Made by a program: the position numbers and the translations under genes
Assembly (NCBI GenBank): GCA_002420145.1
Contig: DIHL01000023.1
Coordinates: 186,001-250,000 of the forward strand
Reading direction: 5' to 3'
From: Bacteroidetes bacterium UBA5697
GTDB lineage: Bacteria > Bacteroidota > Bacteroidia > B-17B0 > Aurantibacillaceae
DNA length: 64,000 nucleotides
Part shown: in pieces, positions 45,838 to 54,349 of the stretch
Layout of the letters: each line of letters starts with the position of its first letter
Numbering within the stretch: the stretch's first letter is position 1
Notes under the pieces: generated by a model
What the model was told of the DNA's origin: nothing
Database searches by the model: none
Seen by the model: only the letters and a program-made list of their open reading frames with translations

Positions 45838-47763
45838 TTATTCTTGTAACTCTAACCAACGCATTGTTTTTTCGTCAATTTGAGAGGAAATAAAAGTAAA
45901 TTGTTTTGATAGTTTTTCAATTTCTTTTACGTCGGAGATTCCACTTGCAAGTAAATTTTCTATTTCTAATTTTTTAGCTTCTAATTGTGGTAATTCAATA
46001 TCTAATGATTCAAGTTCTTTTTGTTCTTTGTATGATAATTTCTTTTTTTCAATGACTGTTGCAGTTGTAACTGCTTCAACTTGTTTAACAGGTTCTTGAA
46101 TGGATGCAGTTTCTTTTAAATCTATCTGTTTTTGTTCTTTTGCTAAATCCTCAGCTTCTGCTTCAGAATCGTATTTCCACTGACGGTATTCACTGTAGTT
46201 TCCAGGAAAATCTTTCACAATGCCATTTCCTTCAAACGCAAATACGTGGTCCACTAATCTGTCTAAGAAATAACGATCATGGGATACAATTAATACACAG
46301 CCTTGAAAATCTAATAAAAATTGCTCTAAGGTTTGTAAGGTAATAATATCTAAATCATTTGTAGGCTCATCTAATATTAAGAAGTTAGGATTACGAACTA
46401 ATACAGTTAGTAAATACAAGCGGCGTTTTTCCCCTCCACTTAATTTACTCACATGTCCGTATTGTACTTCAGGAGCAAAATTAAAACGCGTTAAAAGAGC
46501 TGAAGCACTTAATGATGTTCCGTTAGCTAAAGGAATAAATTCAGCAATGTCTTTTACCACTTCAATCACACGTTTATCATCTGCTACTTGAATTCCTTTT
46601 TGAGAATAATATCCAAATACAATTGTATCTCCAACTGTTACCTTACCACTATCTGGTGGCTCAATACCTTGAAGCATATTAATGAAGGTACTCTTGCCAA
46701 TTCCATTAGGACCAACAATACCAATTTTTTCGCCTTTGATAAATGTGTAAGTAAAAGGCTCTAATATTTTTTTATCGCCAAAGGCTTTCTTTAAATTATG
46801 TACTTCAATAATTTTACTACCAATACGTTCAACCTTTACACTTAGTTCAATTTTCTTATCCACACTCTTTTTACGAGCTTTTGCTTCTACATCTACAAAA
46901 GCATCCACACGAGATTTAGATTTAACAGTACGTGCGCGTGGTTGCTTACGGACCCATTCTAATTCTCTTCGGTATAAGTTTTTTGCTTTTTCTAATTCGG
47001 AAGCTTGCATCATCATACGTTCTGCTTTCTTCTCCATATAATAATCAAACTTACCTTTGTATTCAAATAACTGATGATCATCAATTTCAATAATACGATC
47101 GCACACTTCATCTAAAAAATATCGATCATGTGTTACTAGTAAAATACTTTTTTTGTAACTACGTAAATATTCTTCTAGCCATTCAATCACGGTTACATCC
47201 AAGTGATTGGTAGGCTCATCCATGATTAATAAATCAGGTTCATTTAAAATAACTTGCGCTAAGGCTAATCGTTTTTTTTGCCCTCCGCTTAATGTATTTA
47301 CTTTTTGTTTCAAATCATTTAATCCCAAATTAGCGCACACCAACATGATTTGTGTTTCAACATTCCAAGCCTCCAAATCATTCATCTTATTAGTTAAGAT
47401 ATCTAATTGGTTTTCTGTTTTCTCGGTTGGGTTGGCATAATGACTTTCAACTAAATGAGTGTAATCAATGGCTGTTTTCACCATTTCACTATCACCTGCA
47501 TAAATTGCTTCTTCGATAGTATGATTATCATTTAAGTTTGGTTCCTGACTTAAAAACGAAATACGTAATTCTTTACGAAAAGCAATTTCTCCACTATCAG
47601 GAATTTCGATGCCTTGTAAGATTTTAAATAAGGTAGATTTACCAGAGCCATTTTTTGCGATAAGAGCTACTTTATCGCCATAGTTAATACCAAAATTAAT
47701 ATTTTGAAATAATTTTTTGTCACCAAAACTTTTACTTAATTGATTTACTGAAAGAAGATTCAT
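45838..47763 (-). CDS. uup: ABC-F family ATPase, Uup-like
   Basis: ABC-F proteins are soluble twin-ATPases acting on the ribosome or in DNA maintenance. The 641-residue chain has Walker A KNGSGKST (about 37-44) and GPNGIGKST, signature motifs LSGGQKKR and LSGGEKRR, and Walker B motifs LLIMDEPTNHLD and FLILDEPTNDLD. A charged linker with RKQPRARTVKSKSRVDAF separates the two halves. A C-terminal coiled coil (about 570-641: KKLSYKEQKELESLDIELP and on) is the feature of the Uup branch, implicated in precise transposon excision and 50S biogenesis. It lies 71 nt after cdaA on the same strand. Confidence 0.9.
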   Translation of the reverse strand: MNLLSVNQLSKSFGDKKLFQNINFGINYGDKVALIAKNGSGKSTLFKILQGIEIPDSGEIAFRKELRISFLSQEPNLNDNHTIEEAIYAGDSEMVKTAIDYTHLVESHYANPTEKTENQLDILTNKMNDLEAWNVETQIMLVCANLGLNDLKQKVNTLSGGQKKRLALAQVILNEPDLLIMDEPTNHLDVTVIEWLEEYLRSYKKSILLVTHDRYFLDEVCDRIIEIDDHQLFEYKGKFDYYMEKKAERMMMQASELEKAKNLYRRELEWVRKQPRARTVKSKSRVDAFVDVEAKARKKSVDKKIELSVKVERIGSKIIEVHNLKKAFGDKKILEPFTYTFIKGEKIGIVGPNGIGKSTFINMLQGIEPPDSGKVTVGDTIVFGYYSQKGIQVADDKRVIEVVKDIAEFIPLANGTSLSASALLTRFNFAPEVQYGHVSKLSGGEKRRLYLLTVLVRNPNFLILDEPTNDLDIITLQTLEQFLLDFQGCVLIVSHDRYFLDRLVDHVFAFEGNGIVKDFPGNYSEYRQWKYDSEAEAEDLAKEQKQIDLKETASIQEPVKQVEAVTTATVIEKKKLSYKEQKELESLDIELPQLEAKKLEIENLLASGISDVKEIEKLSKQFTFISSQIDEKTMRWLELQE

Positions 47764-47782
47764 TGTTGTTTTTGCTTTTTTA

Positions 47783-47827
47783 ACCGCAAAGAGCGCAAAG
47801 ATTTATTACAAATGGCGCTGAGAGATT
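47783..47827. repeat. CGCAAAGAGCGCAAAG-type short repeat
   Basis: The gap between cdaA and the ABC-F gene contains AACCGCAAAGAGCGCAAAG, followed by a GGCGCTGAGAG stretch. The tandem CGCAAAG unit is an intergenic repeat I recognise from other bacterial genomes. No function is known to me. Confidence 0.45.
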
Positions 47828-47834
47828 TTTATGA

Positions 47835-48638
47835 TTAGTTTTTTAAGTTTTTTTCTATTAAATAACGAAGTTTATCTCTATTTAAATTGGAGTTTATTTC
47901 GCCATTAACTGTTAAAGACACATTGCCAGTTTGTTCAGAAACAGTAATTGCTAAAGCATCTGTTGTTTCGGTTAACCCAACGGCTGCTCTGTGTCGCATT
48001 CCAAAATGTGAAGGGAAATTTTCATTTTCAGTAACTGGTAAAACACAACGAGCCGCAATAATTCTATTATCTTTTATTATCACAGCTCCATCATGCATAG
48101 GACTGTTTTTGTAAAATATATTTTCTAGCATTTTATCTGTTAATGCAGAATCAACCATTTCCCCAGTATTAACGTAAAATTTTAAATCTGATTTTCGAGA
48201 AATAATAATTAAAGCTCCTGTTTTAGATTCACTCATACTGAAACAAGCATTAATTATAGCATCCGCATCTAACACATATCGAGAAGAGGCTACTGAAACA
48301 TTAGAAAATGAGAAAATAGATTTCCAGTTTTTGTTTTTAATGAATTCATTGGAGCCAATATACAATAGAAATTTTCTTATTTCTTGTTGAAAGACTACCA
48401 TTACTGCAATAACACCAACATTAATAAATTTTCCTAAAATAGACCCTAATAGTTTTAATTCAAAAGCGCGAACTATAATCCAAACAATATAAATTAAAGC
48501 CAATCCAATAAATACATTAACAGCAGCTGTACCTTTCACCATTTTGTATAATTGGTAAAGCATAATAGCTACTAATAGAATATCTATAGCATCCGTTATA
48601 TTAAATGAAAGAAACAATATGTACAATTGATAAAACAC
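47835..48638 (-). CDS. cdaA: Diadenylate cyclase CdaA
   Basis: CdaA makes cyclic di-AMP from two ATP, a messenger for osmotic balance, potassium and cell-wall homeostasis. The 267-residue protein has three N-terminal membrane helices (about 18-88) and a DAC domain with the catalytic DGA (183-185, MHDGAVII) and RHR (215-217, GMRHRAAVG) motifs. The start I use is GTG at 48638, because no ATG lies near the expected N-terminus. A TATCTTCG close to TANNTTTG lies a few bases upstream, so the message may be almost leaderless. A 69-nt gap separates it from the phosphatase cluster on the same strand. Confidence 0.95.
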   Translation of the reverse strand: MFYQLYILFLSFNITDAIDILLVAIMLYQLYKMVKGTAAVNVFIGLALIYIVWIIVRAFELKLLGSILGKFINVGVIAVMVVFQQEIRKFLLYIGSNEFIKNKNWKSIFSFSNVSVASSRYVLDADAIINACFSMSESKTGALIIISRKSDLKFYVNTGEMVDSALTDKMLENIFYKNSPMHDGAVIIKDNRIIAARCVLPVTENENFPSHFGMRHRAAVGLTETTDALAITVSEQTGNVSLTVNGEINSNLNRDKLRYLIEKNLKN

Positions 48639-48707
48639 GACCGCGAAGATACCTCTTTTATCGTAATTTTTATAGTGTTTTTGTGTATAAACAGAAGAAA
48701 ATACTGG

Positions 48708-50063
48708 CTAAACTCTCACTCCAATAATTAAAACATCGTCCACTTGATCTAATTGACCTTTCCAGGCTTCAAACTTTTGATGTAACAAAACAGATTGGTC
48801 TTTCATTGGTAAACCACTAATTGACATTATAACATCTTCTAATTGTTTGTATTTAAATTTCTTGCCTTTTGGTCCACCAAACTGGTCGGCGTAGCCATCG
48901 GTAAATGTATAGATAACGTCTCCTTTTTCTAAAGCAATTTCATTGAAAGTAAATGGAATACTATCATCATGGCCTTTTCCTACAGGCATTTTATCGGCAT
49001 TGCAAATTAATAGTTCATTTTTACGTATGATATAAAACGAGTTGTTAGCGGCCGCATATTGCAATTTCATGTTCTTCAAATCTAGTTTACATAAAACGGC
49101 GTCCATTCCATCTTTACTTTCTTCCGAACCTTCTGAATTTAATGCTTTTATAATTTCAGTGCGTATGTTATTTAAAATCAAATCGGGTCGCGTAATTTTA
49201 TTTTCGTTGATAGCCTGACTTAATTTACTGATATTTAACAAACTCATAAATGCACCTGGAACCCCATGGCCTGTAGAATCTGAAGTAATATACACAAAAC
49301 CTTCGTTAGTAGGAGTGCCCCAATAAAAATCGCCACTTACAACATCTTTAGGTTTGAATAATACAAAATGCTCTTGTAGATTTTGATTTAATAAATTTTC
49401 GCTGGCCAACAAAGAAAATTGAATACGCTTAGCGTAATTTATACTATCTAAAATTTCTTTTTGTTTTTCTTCAATAATATCCTTTTGTTTTAGAATTGCT
49501 TTCTGAAAAATGAGATTCTCTCTTCTGAAAAAAATGAAAAATAAAATAGTAGTTACAAATAGAATAAATAAGTTGACAATACTTATGATGTCTTCCGCAT
49601 TTTTCATTTCTTCTGTTAGTTCAATTAAACCTGGTTTATCCTTTAATCCAATTATCATTGCAAAAAATGAAAAGACAGAAATAGCAACAAATATTCTTAA
49701 GGCTATTATGCTCTCAAATAATGCAATAGCAATTAAACAAATAATTAACATGAAAAATTGAAGATTAGAAGCTAAACCATATAACAAGGTTCCGAAAATA
49801 AAGTAAATGAGAGCGTAACCACATGTAATATAAAATGCGGCGTTGTATTTTTGTTTAGAATGTAGATAAAATCCTAAAAGAGATGAGGTAAGAAAAATCG
49901 TGTTTAAGACGATAATGCCAGTCATTTTAAATACGATTGCTGATGGAATATAGCCTACTAATACAATAATTGTGATAAAAGAAATAAGATTACTAACCCT
50001 TATCTTTCTATTCAAACTCTCTAGGTTTGAGATTGAAACACCAATATTTAATATTTTTTTCAT
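48708..50063 (-). CDS. Multi-spanning membrane SpoIIE-type phosphatase
   Basis: This 451-residue protein has an N-terminal region of about six or seven hydrophobic helices (about 25-195), unlike its TPR-bearing neighbours. A coiled coil with ILDSINYAKRIQFSLL follows, then a SpoIIE/PP2C domain (about 230-451) with VSGDFYW, SDSTGHGVPGAFMS, TDGYADQFGG and DQVDD. All metal-binding Asp residues are present. Family enzymes dephosphorylate phosphoserine or phosphothreonine, typically on STAS anti-anti-sigma factors; no such partner is nearby. The membrane part probably senses a lipid or membrane signal. It is last of the four-gene phosphatase run, 10 nt after the previous one. Confidence 0.9.
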   Translation of the reverse strand: MKKILNIGVSISNLESLNRKIRVSNLISFITIIVLVGYIPSAIVFKMTGIIVLNTIFLTSSLLGFYLHSKQKYNAAFYITCGYALIYFIFGTLLYGLASNLQFFMLIICLIAIALFESIIALRIFVAISVFSFFAMIIGLKDKPGLIELTEEMKNAEDIISIVNLFILFVTTILFFIFFRRENLIFQKAILKQKDIIEEKQKEILDSINYAKRIQFSLLASENLLNQNLQEHFVLFKPKDVVSGDFYWGTPTNEGFVYITSDSTGHGVPGAFMSLLNISKLSQAINENKITRPDLILNNIRTEIIKALNSEGSEESKDGMDAVLCKLDLKNMKLQYAAANNSFYIIRKNELLICNADKMPVGKGHDDSIPFTFNEIALEKGDVIYTFTDGYADQFGGPKGKKFKYKQLEDVIMSISGLPMKDQSVLLHQKFEAWKGQLDQVDDVLIIGVRV

Positions 50064-50073
50064 GATGAAACTA

Positions 50074-52251
50074 TTATAATTTAATTCCCATTATACAAAC
50101 ATCATCAACTTGCTCTAAGTTGTTTTTCCAATTTTTAAAAGTTGCATTTAATATTTCTTTTTGTGTATGTAGTTCTTTTTCATGAATAGATAATAATAAT
50201 TCATTTAAAGGTTTGTATTTAAACTTCTTTCCTTTTTCTCCTCCAAATTGGTCGGCATATCCATCAGTGTATATGTAAATAATGTCTCCTTTAGAAACAG
50301 GGATAGTGTTTAATGAAAACTCTTCATTACGCTCTCCTTTTCCTACGGGCATTTTATCGCAGCTTAAACTTTGCATTTGATGATTAGAGATGATAACAGG
50401 CTTATTATTTGATGCGGCATAACTTATTTCATTAGCTGCTCTGTCAAATCTTAATAAGATACCATCAAAACCATCTTTTTGACTTTCATTGGTAATGCTT
50501 TCAATGAGTCGTTTACGAACATAATTAAATACCTTGTTTGGTTCTTTAATATTTTTTTCTTTAATGGCTTCACTCAAAAAACCAATACTTAATAAACTCA
50601 TAAATGCACCAGGAACACCATGTCCAGTGCTGTCGCATACGGCTAAGTAAAAATTGTTTTCATGTTCGGTGGCCCAATAAAAATCACCACTTACAATATC
50701 CTTGGGATTAAATAATACAAAATATGATTTTAAATTTTTATCAAGAAGTTCTTTATTTGCTAATAAAGCATATTGAATTTTTTTAGCATAATTTATTGAG
50801 TCTACGATTTCTTTTCTGCTTTCTTCAACAATTGATTTTTGTTGTTGAATGATTTCGTTTTGTTTTCGAGTTAATTTATATCGATTATACATAAATACTC
50901 CAAATACAGACAAAAGAACTAAACCAGAAATGCCGAAATATATGATAATAGATTGTTGTTTGGTTTTTGACTGAAACTCTAATTGCATTTTCTCTTGATG
51001 AGCTTTGGTTATCACTTCCTGTTTTTCGCTTTGATACATGAAGTATTTTGAGAGCGTTTCTTTTTGGTTATTTTCATTCACAACACTATCTCTCATCGAA
51101 TGATATATGTCTGACATTTGTAATGCTTTTTCATAAGAATGATTACTTTGGTACACACGCCTTAAAATATCTGCAGATTTTTGAATAGTTCCTGGGTATC
51201 CTAATTCTTGAGAGATAGCGATTGCTTTTTCTCCCAGTATTTGTGCTTTTTGATTTTTATTTTGTCGCCAATACACATTAGTTAAACCATTTAATGTATT
51301 CGCTAACCATTCCTTTTCGTTTGTTTTCGAATAAATGTCATGACATCTTAAAAATAGACCTTCAGCTCTATTCACTAATGTATCATACTCTTTCGTGTTT
51401 TTTTTATGATAACAATCTGCTTGAAGAATATATAAATCAGCTAAATTAAACATGGAGTGAGCCATGCCATGTTCGTTATTATCTTTTTTATAAGCTAAAT
51501 AACTTTTATTAAAGTATTCGTAAGGTTTTTTTATTAAAGAATCAGGGATAGGCTTTTTTCCTTTAAAATTATTTTCAACCAAGTTTGTGTAGGTTGTGCC
51601 AATATTATTGTATGCCATTGCAATGCTGCTAGGATTATTAATCTGTTCACGGATTCGTAAACTATGAAAGTGATATTTTAAAGCATTTACTAAATCATTT
51701 TGATTGTTATATAAAACAGCAATATTGTTATATGATTGCGCAAGACTTAGTTTAGAATTTAAATTTTCTCTGATTTTTACTGCTGCAAAATAATATTCCA
51801 ATGCTTTATCAATCTCTCCTTTACTATCATAAACAGCACCTAAGTTGCTTAATGAATAAGCTTCGCCTTCTAAATCTCTAATTTCTTGTTGAATTTTTAA
51901 TGCTTTATTAAAGTATAAAATGGCCTTGTAGGATATGCCACGTTCTGTAAAAAAGAAACCCTTGTTATTGAGTGATGCTGCTAAATGCCTTTTAGCACAA
52001 ATTTTAGTTTTTACATTTGAAGAGTTTTGAAGTTTTGCGGCAAGCTTACCCATTTCATTATTGTAAATAGGCCAAATTTCATCAGATGCATTTTCAGCAA
52101 TTATGCTAAGAGATACTAATTTATTCGTATCTTCTTTAGCATTACTAACAACCACGATTAACGAATCGATATAGTAATCTGTTTGAGCGCTAATCGTACA
52201 TACTTGTAAAATTAAGGCTAATAAGTAAATATATTTCTTTATTGATTTCAA
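50074..52251 (-). CDS. TPR-SpoIIE phosphatase (cluster member 3)
   Basis: This 725-residue protein has a signal peptide (MKSIKKYIYLLALILQV, ending TISAQ). About eight TPRs follow, such as SYKAILYFNKALKIQQEIRD and IDKALEYYFAAVKIRENLNS, then a membrane helix near residue 450. A coiled coil with IVDSINYAKKIQYALL leads into the phosphatase domain (about 495-725: VSGDFYWA, CDSTGHGVPGAFMS, TDGYADQFGGEKGKK, EQVDD). The TPRs should face the periplasm and the phosphatase the cytoplasm. It ends DDVCIMGIKL, an unoccupied version of the site that holds the 62-bp element in two paralogues. It lies 3 nt after its upstream neighbour. Confidence 0.92.
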   Translation of the reverse strand: MKSIKKYIYLLALILQVCTISAQTDYYIDSLIVVVSNAKEDTNKLVSLSIIAENASDEIWPIYNNEMGKLAAKLQNSSNVKTKICAKRHLAASLNNKGFFFTERGISYKAILYFNKALKIQQEIRDLEGEAYSLSNLGAVYDSKGEIDKALEYYFAAVKIRENLNSKLSLAQSYNNIAVLYNNQNDLVNALKYHFHSLRIREQINNPSSIAMAYNNIGTTYTNLVENNFKGKKPIPDSLIKKPYEYFNKSYLAYKKDNNEHGMAHSMFNLADLYILQADCYHKKNTKEYDTLVNRAEGLFLRCHDIYSKTNEKEWLANTLNGLTNVYWRQNKNQKAQILGEKAIAISQELGYPGTIQKSADILRRVYQSNHSYEKALQMSDIYHSMRDSVVNENNQKETLSKYFMYQSEKQEVITKAHQEKMQLEFQSKTKQQSIIIYFGISGLVLLSVFGVFMYNRYKLTRKQNEIIQQQKSIVEESRKEIVDSINYAKKIQYALLANKELLDKNLKSYFVLFNPKDIVSGDFYWATEHENNFYLAVCDSTGHGVPGAFMSLLSIGFLSEAIKEKNIKEPNKVFNYVRKRLIESITNESQKDGFDGILLRFDRAANEISYAASNNKPVIISNHQMQSLSCDKMPVGKGERNEEFSLNTIPVSKGDIIYIYTDGYADQFGGEKGKKFKYKPLNELLLSIHEKELHTQKEILNATFKNWKNNLEQVDDVCIMGIKL

Positions 52252-52254
52252 ATA

Positions 52255-54345
52255 TTAAATTTTAATTCCAATGACGCACACATCATCTACTTGTTCTAAA
52301 TCACCTTTCCATGAAGCAAATTCATTGGAAAGTATATTTAACTGTTCGGATAATGGGCGCGAGGAATTAGTTAATAATAATTCATTTAAAGGACGGTATT
52401 TAAATTTTTTACCCTTTGGTCCACCAAATTGGTCAGCATAGCCATCTGTATAAAGATATAATAAATCTCCAGAGCTGGCATTTAAATGATACATATTAAA
52501 AGAATCTTGCCGCTCCCCTTTACCTACAGGCATTTTGTCTACTTTTTGTTCAATAATTTGATTATTGGAAATTAAAATAGGTTTGTTGTTTGATGCTGAA
52601 TATGTAATTTCTTTTGTAATAACATTAATACAAATTAGTATCCCATCGAAACCGTCTTTTTGTTCTTCTTGGCTTACACTTTGAATTAAACGAGTTCTCA
52701 CATAATTAAAAATTTCGTTAGGTTTTTCTATTCCATTATCATTAATGGCTTCATTTAAAAATCCGATGTTTAGTAAACTCATAAAGGCACCTGGAACTCC
52801 ATGACCAGTGCTATCGCACACTGCTAAATAAAAATAATTTGATTTTTGATGTGCCCAATAAAAATCACCACTTACTATGTCTTTTGGTTTAAAATAAATG
52901 AAGTTTTCCGGAAAAACATCTTTCATTATAATTTGATTATTTAAAATGGTTGATTGAATCCTTTTCGCATAAATAATAGAATCTAATATCTCTTTTTGTT
53001 TCTCGTCAACTTTTTCTTTTTGGATTTCAATAATATGTTTTTGACTTTTAATAATTTTAAACCTATTGTACATAATAATACTAAACACAATCAATAATAA
53101 AATAAAAAAGAAAAGGCCGTATCTTATTATTTGTTCTTGTTTTAATTTTTCATGAGTTACTTTTTTTTCTTCAACTACTCTTAAACTATCAGAGATTGTT
53201 TTTTTCTCAAACTCATACTTCATTTGTTCTTGCTGAATATCTTTTTGTTTTTGATAATCATACACGCTATCTTTCATAGTAATATGAAGATTTAAAAACT
53301 TAATAGATAATGGATAATTTCCTTTTTTAAAATAAGCATCAGATAAAAGCCTAGATGAAAAAACAATTTCAGCATTATCTCCAATTTCTTGTGCTAAATC
53401 AATTGCTTTTTTTGCATAATGAATGGTACTATCTGTTTTATTAGTTTTGCTATATAACATGGCAATATTTCCCATGATATTAGCTTGAGTTAGTCGATTA
53501 TTATATTCTTTATTAATTACTAATGCTTTATTATAATAGCTTAAGGCCTTTGCTGTATTTCTGGTGTCCGTTACATCCCATTCCATATACAAACTACCTA
53601 AATTTATATAAACTTCAGATAGTCCTAGAAGGTGATTTTCTGATTTAAACCAAGCCTCTGCTTTAAAATAATAATCAAGTGCAGTTTCAAATTTCCCTTC
53701 TTTTTTGTAAAGATTTGCTAATCCCGTAAGTGCAAAAGCTTGATTGTTTTTTTGATTTTGTAGTTTTGCAATTTCATAGGCTTTATTGTAAAATATTTTT
53801 GCGCTTTTAACATCCTCAATGTTTTTAAACAGTAATCCAGTATTGTAGTATGCATTAAATAAACTAGTTGAGTCTTTTAACTCTTCTTGAATTTTTTGTG
53901 ATTGGATACTATATCCAATAGCTTTTTTAAATTCAGAAAAGTTTAAGTAAATAACGCTCAAATTATTTAAAGCACTTGCCATTGCTTTTTTAGAATGTAT
54001 TTGCTTTGCTAAATCGTAACTTTTTTGTTGATAATCTAAAGCCTTTTTATAATCGGCACTATTGATATATGCAATTCCTAATCTCCTATAAGCTATTATT
54101 AATCTTAATGTATCTTGTATTTTTTTACTTAGTGAAATAGCTTTTTCGCCATATTTAATAGAGGAATCAGTGTTTGAGAATGAATACACTGGCCAGCATA
54201 ATTCATTGTATATATTTATTCTTGTTGTGTCGTGAATTTTATTTGACAACAACTTATACAATGAATCTGCTTGATTGTCCGCCTTAGTTGGAACAATAAA
54301 AAACAAAAATAATATTGTAAAAAATTTATGTAAAAATGTATTCAT
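52255..54345 (-). CDS. TPR-SpoIIE phosphatase (cluster member 2)
   Basis: I start this gene at the ATG at 54345 (MNTFLHKFFTILFLFFIV, a good signal peptide). A TTG at 54366 would overlap the previous gene by 17 nt. The 696-residue protein has about eight TPRs (YKKALDYQQKSYDLAKQI, FETALDYYFKAEAWFKSE), a membrane helix near residue 425, a coiled coil with ILDSIIYAKRIQSTIL, and a SpoIIE/PP2C domain with VSGDFYW, CDSTGHGVPGAFMS, TDGYADQFGG and EQVDD. Its end, DDVCVIGIKI, matches the displaced end found after the 62-bp element at 22748, so it is a natural empty-site reference. Gaps to both neighbours are 3-4 nt. Confidence 0.92.
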   Translation of the reverse strand: MNTFLHKFFTILFLFFIVPTKADNQADSLYKLLSNKIHDTTRINIYNELCWPVYSFSNTDSSIKYGEKAISLSKKIQDTLRLIIAYRRLGIAYINSADYKKALDYQQKSYDLAKQIHSKKAMASALNNLSVIYLNFSEFKKAIGYSIQSQKIQEELKDSTSLFNAYYNTGLLFKNIEDVKSAKIFYNKAYEIAKLQNQKNNQAFALTGLANLYKKEGKFETALDYYFKAEAWFKSENHLLGLSEVYINLGSLYMEWDVTDTRNTAKALSYYNKALVINKEYNNRLTQANIMGNIAMLYSKTNKTDSTIHYAKKAIDLAQEIGDNAEIVFSSRLLSDAYFKKGNYPLSIKFLNLHITMKDSVYDYQKQKDIQQEQMKYEFEKKTISDSLRVVEEKKVTHEKLKQEQIIRYGLFFFILLLIVFSIIMYNRFKIIKSQKHIIEIQKEKVDEKQKEILDSIIYAKRIQSTILNNQIIMKDVFPENFIYFKPKDIVSGDFYWAHQKSNYFYLAVCDSTGHGVPGAFMSLLNIGFLNEAINDNGIEKPNEIFNYVRTRLIQSVSQEEQKDGFDGILICINVITKEITYSASNNKPILISNNQIIEQKVDKMPVGKGERQDSFNMYHLNASSGDLLYLYTDGYADQFGGPKGKKFKYRPLNELLLTNSSRPLSEQLNILSNEFASWKGDLEQVDDVCVIGIKI

Positions 54346-54349
54346 TAAT

